From: Liolophura sinensis
Lineage: Eukaryota; Mollusca; Polyplacophora; Chitonida; Chitonidae
Reading direction: 5' to 3'
Assembly: GCF_032854445.1 (NCBI RefSeq)
Contig: NC_088304.1
Span: 34,028,810-34,092,809 of the forward strand
DNA: 64,000 nucleotides
Shown: in pieces, positions 24,001 through 29,700 of the stretch
Layout: every line of letters begins with the position of its first letter
How positions within the stretch are numbered: the first letter of the stretch is position 1
Program-made: the position numbers and the translations under genes
Notes under the pieces: generated by a model
The model's input: only the letters and a program-made list of their open reading frames with translations
What the model was told of the DNA's origin: nothing
Databases searched by the model: none

Positions 24001-26708
24001 AACAGGTGCAATCAAAGCGCACCTGAGATTCATATTCTGAATGCATAAGTTAGAGTGTCATTCTAAGAGTTTGTGTAAGACCTTCAATAGTAGCCAATTA
24101 CACACCCCCTGTCATCACGAATTAAGCAGAATTAGGTAAAAATAAATAACGGCATATTATTAACAAACAGTAACATATCGGCATGTATCTGAGAAACATG
24201 ATCTCATGTCGGCCCGTTATCTCCTGACACCGGATGTCAGGTCTGTGATTAGATCAGTAGGTTAGTGTGACCTGAGTTGTGTTGTGACTAGGACCATGTA
24301 ATATATACAGGGATATGCACCGGACCAGAACCCCAGGGCAGAATGGAATATACAACATTTTATTCACACCTATTAAGAAGCTCGTCAGAGTCGTCGGGGT
24401 AGGGGGGGGAGAGATTAAAATGCCTGTTTTTCGATCCACATTGCGCACCATTATAACAAACTATATCGTAGAGAATAAAATCAGAGCAGCGGCGATAGTG
24501 TGACAGTTGGCAAATGGTCACTCATAACCGGCGAAATGCGGTCTTGTGTCAATTAACCTCAGTCAGGGTTTTATTCTAACTGTAAATACATAAATAGCAG
24601 AAACTTGTAAGCCCTTAACAGCAGGATTGAAACAGAATTCCTTAGAACAAATTAATGGCATTAATAGCCTTCTAGTAGATTGTAACTGATCTAGAATTGA
24701 TCAGAATGCTGAGTTGTCGTCATATTTAACTAGTAATAACATGAAAGCAATGCAAACGTTTAAGGCCTCGAAATGTTTCGTCCGCCATTAGGAGGCCGGG
24801 TTGAAAGGCTTATTGTTAAATATGCATTTCTCGTGTATACTCATATCAATATTTCATAAAGTTTTATTCTAATTACAGGTTCATGTAAATGATTAAATAG
24901 TAGCTAATTGCGGGCCCCCTATCACCAACGCAAAGACAAAGTTATGTAAAAAATACAATGGTGTTAAATGCAATTTAGATTTATTAAACAGTCACCTGAA
25001 AACCTGGCAAGTGACCTGACAGGTCAATCCTAGTGTCGGGCAGGAAATGGGGATTCTGGCGAAGATTCTTCCGTTATGATTGACAAAGGTCCGTGGTTTG
25101 TAACCGCCTTGATTGGGGATATGATTAAACATCAATACTACTGGCTAGCTTTGTGAACTAACAACTAACAACAGGTGCAACGTTTCCTTGTTGTTTTGTT
25201 TGCTGTTGTTTTCTTTTGTTTTTATTTTGTGTGATGTCTTAGTGCATGATATCGACAAAAAAAATTCTAGGGGGCTACTGAACAGATAAGATCGCTGATG
25301 TAAACTAACGATAATTAATAATAGTATATATTTTAATTAGAATTGTTATCATTATTATAATTATTATTCATAATTATGTTGATGGAAACTGTGATGATAT
25401 CAGTGCACGATGACATATACTTAATATTGTTTCTTGATTTCATTTTTTTAGCATGCCGACTAACAAGATTTCAAATGGACAACAGATTTTACTATGAAAG
25501 TGTGCCTTATTTTAATAATTCCAACATGGTTATGCGTAACTGCCCAAAGGGAACGTCTTTTAATGAAGAGCGATGTGGGTGTACCGACAAGATTCCGGTT
25601 ACCTTCAGACAAGGTAGGATCCAAAGGTTATCATATCGGTAATGTTACGTCACACGTGACGTCACATGTGACGGCACACACTCGGAAATACAACTCATTA
25701 AAATGTGTGTATATATACTTCCACTCAGACCGGGGGGTTATCGTGCCATCGCGGCACAATGGCTCATTAGTTTCTTAACAGTGCAGTGGTTGTGTTTTAT
25801 TCAAGCTCATGCCTTTATCGTACTTGGGAAGGTCTTGCAGCAACCTGCGGATGGTCGAGGGTTTCCCGGTTTCCTCCATAATATTGGCCATCTTCGTATA
25901 AGTTAAACATTCTTGACCATGGCGTAAAGTACCATAATGATAAATAAAAGGAACCGTGGCCTGATCGGTGTGTAGAATATATGCTTCTTTTATAATTTTG
26001 TTTTAAAATTCTGGTCTCACATTTTTTGTCCCGCTGATATGTTATACTGGTTGATTTCCTGTGTGTGTATTAATCAGCGTAACTTACAGAACGTTTCTGT
26101 TTTGTGTGTTAGGGTCCACGTTAAATGTTTCAGTACTTCATCTGTTTGGCTGAAGTTTTGGGTTCATTTATCTCAGTTGGATATCATGGTGCCTTCCAAA
26201 CAAACTTCTAAATAGCTTTCTGAGGTCAACGGGACTCGTAAGTCATACAGCAGTGAATAACGTAGTCACAGGCGAAAATACAGGTCATATTTATTATCTC
26301 TTCAATGTTTTCAGCCTGCGTCCCTAGCATGGCACTTATGTTCTCCGACAATAAAGCCCAGGATGCAGAGTTTGGCCACTTCGTTAAGAACGTCAACGTG
26401 GGTGTTAGAGCTGATACAGGGATGTTCCGTGGATTGCCCGAACAAGGATCACTTCTCATCGTTCCTCGCTATGCTAACATGGAGTGGGGAGACTCGTTTG
26501 TCTTCTACGTTATTTTCGCCACCCAGAACATCCAGCAGACGAATGCCGTGCTGCTGGCCAATTCGGGCTGCCAGGGGGAAGACAATCCCTCTATCAAGCT
26601 ATCTGTGATGAACTCGAATATTTTACAGGGGCAAATTGTTTTAAACGGCGGCGAAACTGTCACGGTCTCTGCACCATTTGGCGTGAGTTGAACTGTTTGT
26701 ATAACTCA

Positions 26709-26740
<32 letters not shown>

Positions 26741-29700
26741 GTATTTTACTTATTTATTTATTTATTGGTTACCTGATATGGACATTTGTCTGTATTACTA
26801 TTGCTGCTGTTATTATCTTTGCTGGGGTAAGCAGTTCTGTAATTAGTTCTGGTAGTCGGTCGGTCGGTCGGTCGAAGCTCTGACATGCTTTGTATTAACA
26901 TAGATCGTTCACTTAACGGAGTTAAAAACAACATCGATATTAGTCTGTGGCACTGACGAATTTCCTATGCACATGACCTAGACAAGACGTCTTCAGTGGA
27001 AGTAAGATTGTGTGTATATATAATCCCACTGTCGTTGTCTAACGCTTTATGTTACCAAGAAACCCACGGATAACGAATGCAGGAGTCATATTCATTAATC
27101 AGTTATTTGCTTTGTAAATCAGCGTGAGATTTAGTTCGCCTTCCACAAAACTTCGTAAATCCGTCTCGTTCTCTAATAATCATAAATAGGACATTTATGG
27201 AAGGTGTTAAATACATGTATTAGTGCAGACTATTGCATATTATTCATTCTTTCAGTCTCTCTGGGTGCGTGCAACCACCACATGTGTTTCATACAAATCT
27301 CATAAGCTACAAAAAGGGTATTTGGGAAAACCTTAACTGGATTAGATTATGCATAAATGCTTTTCAACAAACGAGGATGATTAAACAAAATTTCGAAGGG
27401 ATCAGTCTCTGTTGAAGCGGCCAATCATTCCATTGACGCCATCGTTTTAGTGACGTCATTCCCAGTCATTGTGCAGTACTTTGATTATGCAGAGGGATCA
27501 AATTCTGTTTGACACAATGGTGTTTTTTACACTTCTGAAAGGATCTATAGCTCCTTTTAGACGTATCGTATCAAATGCGACTGATCACATGAAAATAAGA
27601 CAAACTCCTTTTCTCTTCCCGCTGGCACCTTTCTATTAAAACTGATTGAGATTTCTCACGTTTCGACTGAGCTTGATTCTACAAGTCGGAAAACAAATTG
27701 CGCGGTGCGAAACTATTCATTATAATACTACAACGTCCATTAAAAATACCTTCATTTTGACTACGAAAGCAGCGAAGTAGCGTTGTCCGTACCACATTTC
27801 TATAAACGGTCAATTTCTGCTTAAGAAACTCCCTTGACCACACCCCGTGACTATTGCCTTAACCCACATCTAACACTATTGTTTACTTAGTCTCGGAAAT
27901 CTCAGTAATTCTCCAAAAGGTGCAAGTAACCTTTGTGTTTCAAAATGATATACTCGGTGACCCGTGTTATCCGGGATCTCGTCACTGTTCAACTCTTCAG
28001 ATAAGTTCACGCTAAGATTAAACAGACAGTATACGTGCAAGATGATTTCCTTTGAAGTGTGATATGATTTGATATCATCAAGCAGGAGGTTTGTTACTTT
28101 TTACAGAAGCCACGTTCTTGATGTTACAATTCAGTCCTACAGTTTTTGATAATTGATATTTATAAAAAAAAATTGACAAACAGGTATATCTGTTAGGTAC
28201 AGTAGATGTGGCCGTTATAATCTGTACTAATAAACTGAGGGGTTGTCAATGCAATTTGTTGAGCAGTTTTCATTGAGTTCAAATTTGCCACCGTTTTACG
28301 GACCGTTTCGGGCTGTTTATAGATGGAAACTTGCCTTAAGGAAAATGTGAGCTTGCCAATACATCGCGTCCTACAGTTAAAATTTTTCTGCAACTTGGTA
28401 TATGCGAAAACTTTTACGGACTACATTGCTTATTTTTCCTGAATTACTTGTCTTGAATCACTGAATGAGATACAATGTTCGAATCCAGTCCTCGTTAGTT
28501 TTGACGCGGCTGTAAGTCGGGGATGGGGAAAAGTATTATGTACCTGACGAACGGCGATGGCTTTCATTTGGACATTTCGGCTTACTTTACCCATGAACTC
28601 TCCTGAGGTTGTATGAATCAGCATTGTTAAAATAAACAAATAAATCAATCAATCAAAAATATCAGGTTTGTTTACATCATTTCCTTCAGACAATGGGCTA
28701 TAACCTGGCTGTTTTGATGTATGACGGATCCACCCTGTCACTCGTAGTTACAAGACCTGACCAGACGGAAGCCAGAGACGAGCAGATTGTACCAGGTACA
28801 CATATTTCTAGTTATTACATACACAACAAAATACCCTCACTACTGACTGGCATGTTAGCCACGTGAAGGTAACGTTACGTGCACGTATATCTACTATGGC
28901 GGTAAAATACCCTCACAAGTGACTATCGTGTTAGTCGCGTGAAGGTAACGTTACATGCACGTATATCTACTATGGCGGTAAAATATCCTCACTACTGACT
29001 AACGTGTTAGCCACGTGAAGGTAACGTTACGTGCACGTATATCTATAATGACGGTAAAATATCCTCACTACTGACTGTCATGTTAGTCACGTGAAGGTAA
29101 CGTTACGTGCACGTATATCTATTATTGTGGTAAAATACCCTCACTAATGACTGACATGTTTGTTATGTGAAAGTTACGCTACGTGTACCTATATCAACTG
29201 TGGCGATTAAATACCCTCCCAATTGACTATCATGTTAGTCACGTGAAGGAAACGTTACGTGCACATGTATCTATTATTGCGGTAAAATACCCTCACAACT
29301 GACTATCAGGTTAGTCACGTGAAGGTAATATTACGTGCATGTGTATCTACTATGGCGGTAAAATACCCTCACTACTGACTGTCATGTTAGTCATGTGAAG
29401 GTAAAGTTACGTGCATGGGTACCTACTATGGCGGTAAAATACCCACACTACTGCCTGTCATGTTAGTGACGAAAAGGTAACGTTACGTGCTCGTATATCT
29501 TCTATTGCGGTAAATACCCTCACAACTGACTGTCATGTTAGTTATGTCGCGTGGAATATCTTTTAATGAAGAGCGATGTGGGTATACCGACAAGAATCCG
29601 GTTAGCTTTAGACAGGGTAAAAATTCAAAGGTCATCATGTGCGTCACGTTACGTCACACTTGAGCACACACACTCGGAACGATAACTCATTAAAATGTGT

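Noticed and set aside
29545-29640. An additional exon of the Pif-like gene
   Set aside because: It resembles exon 4 but has no acceptor, lost a cysteine and donor match, and sits inside a satellite.
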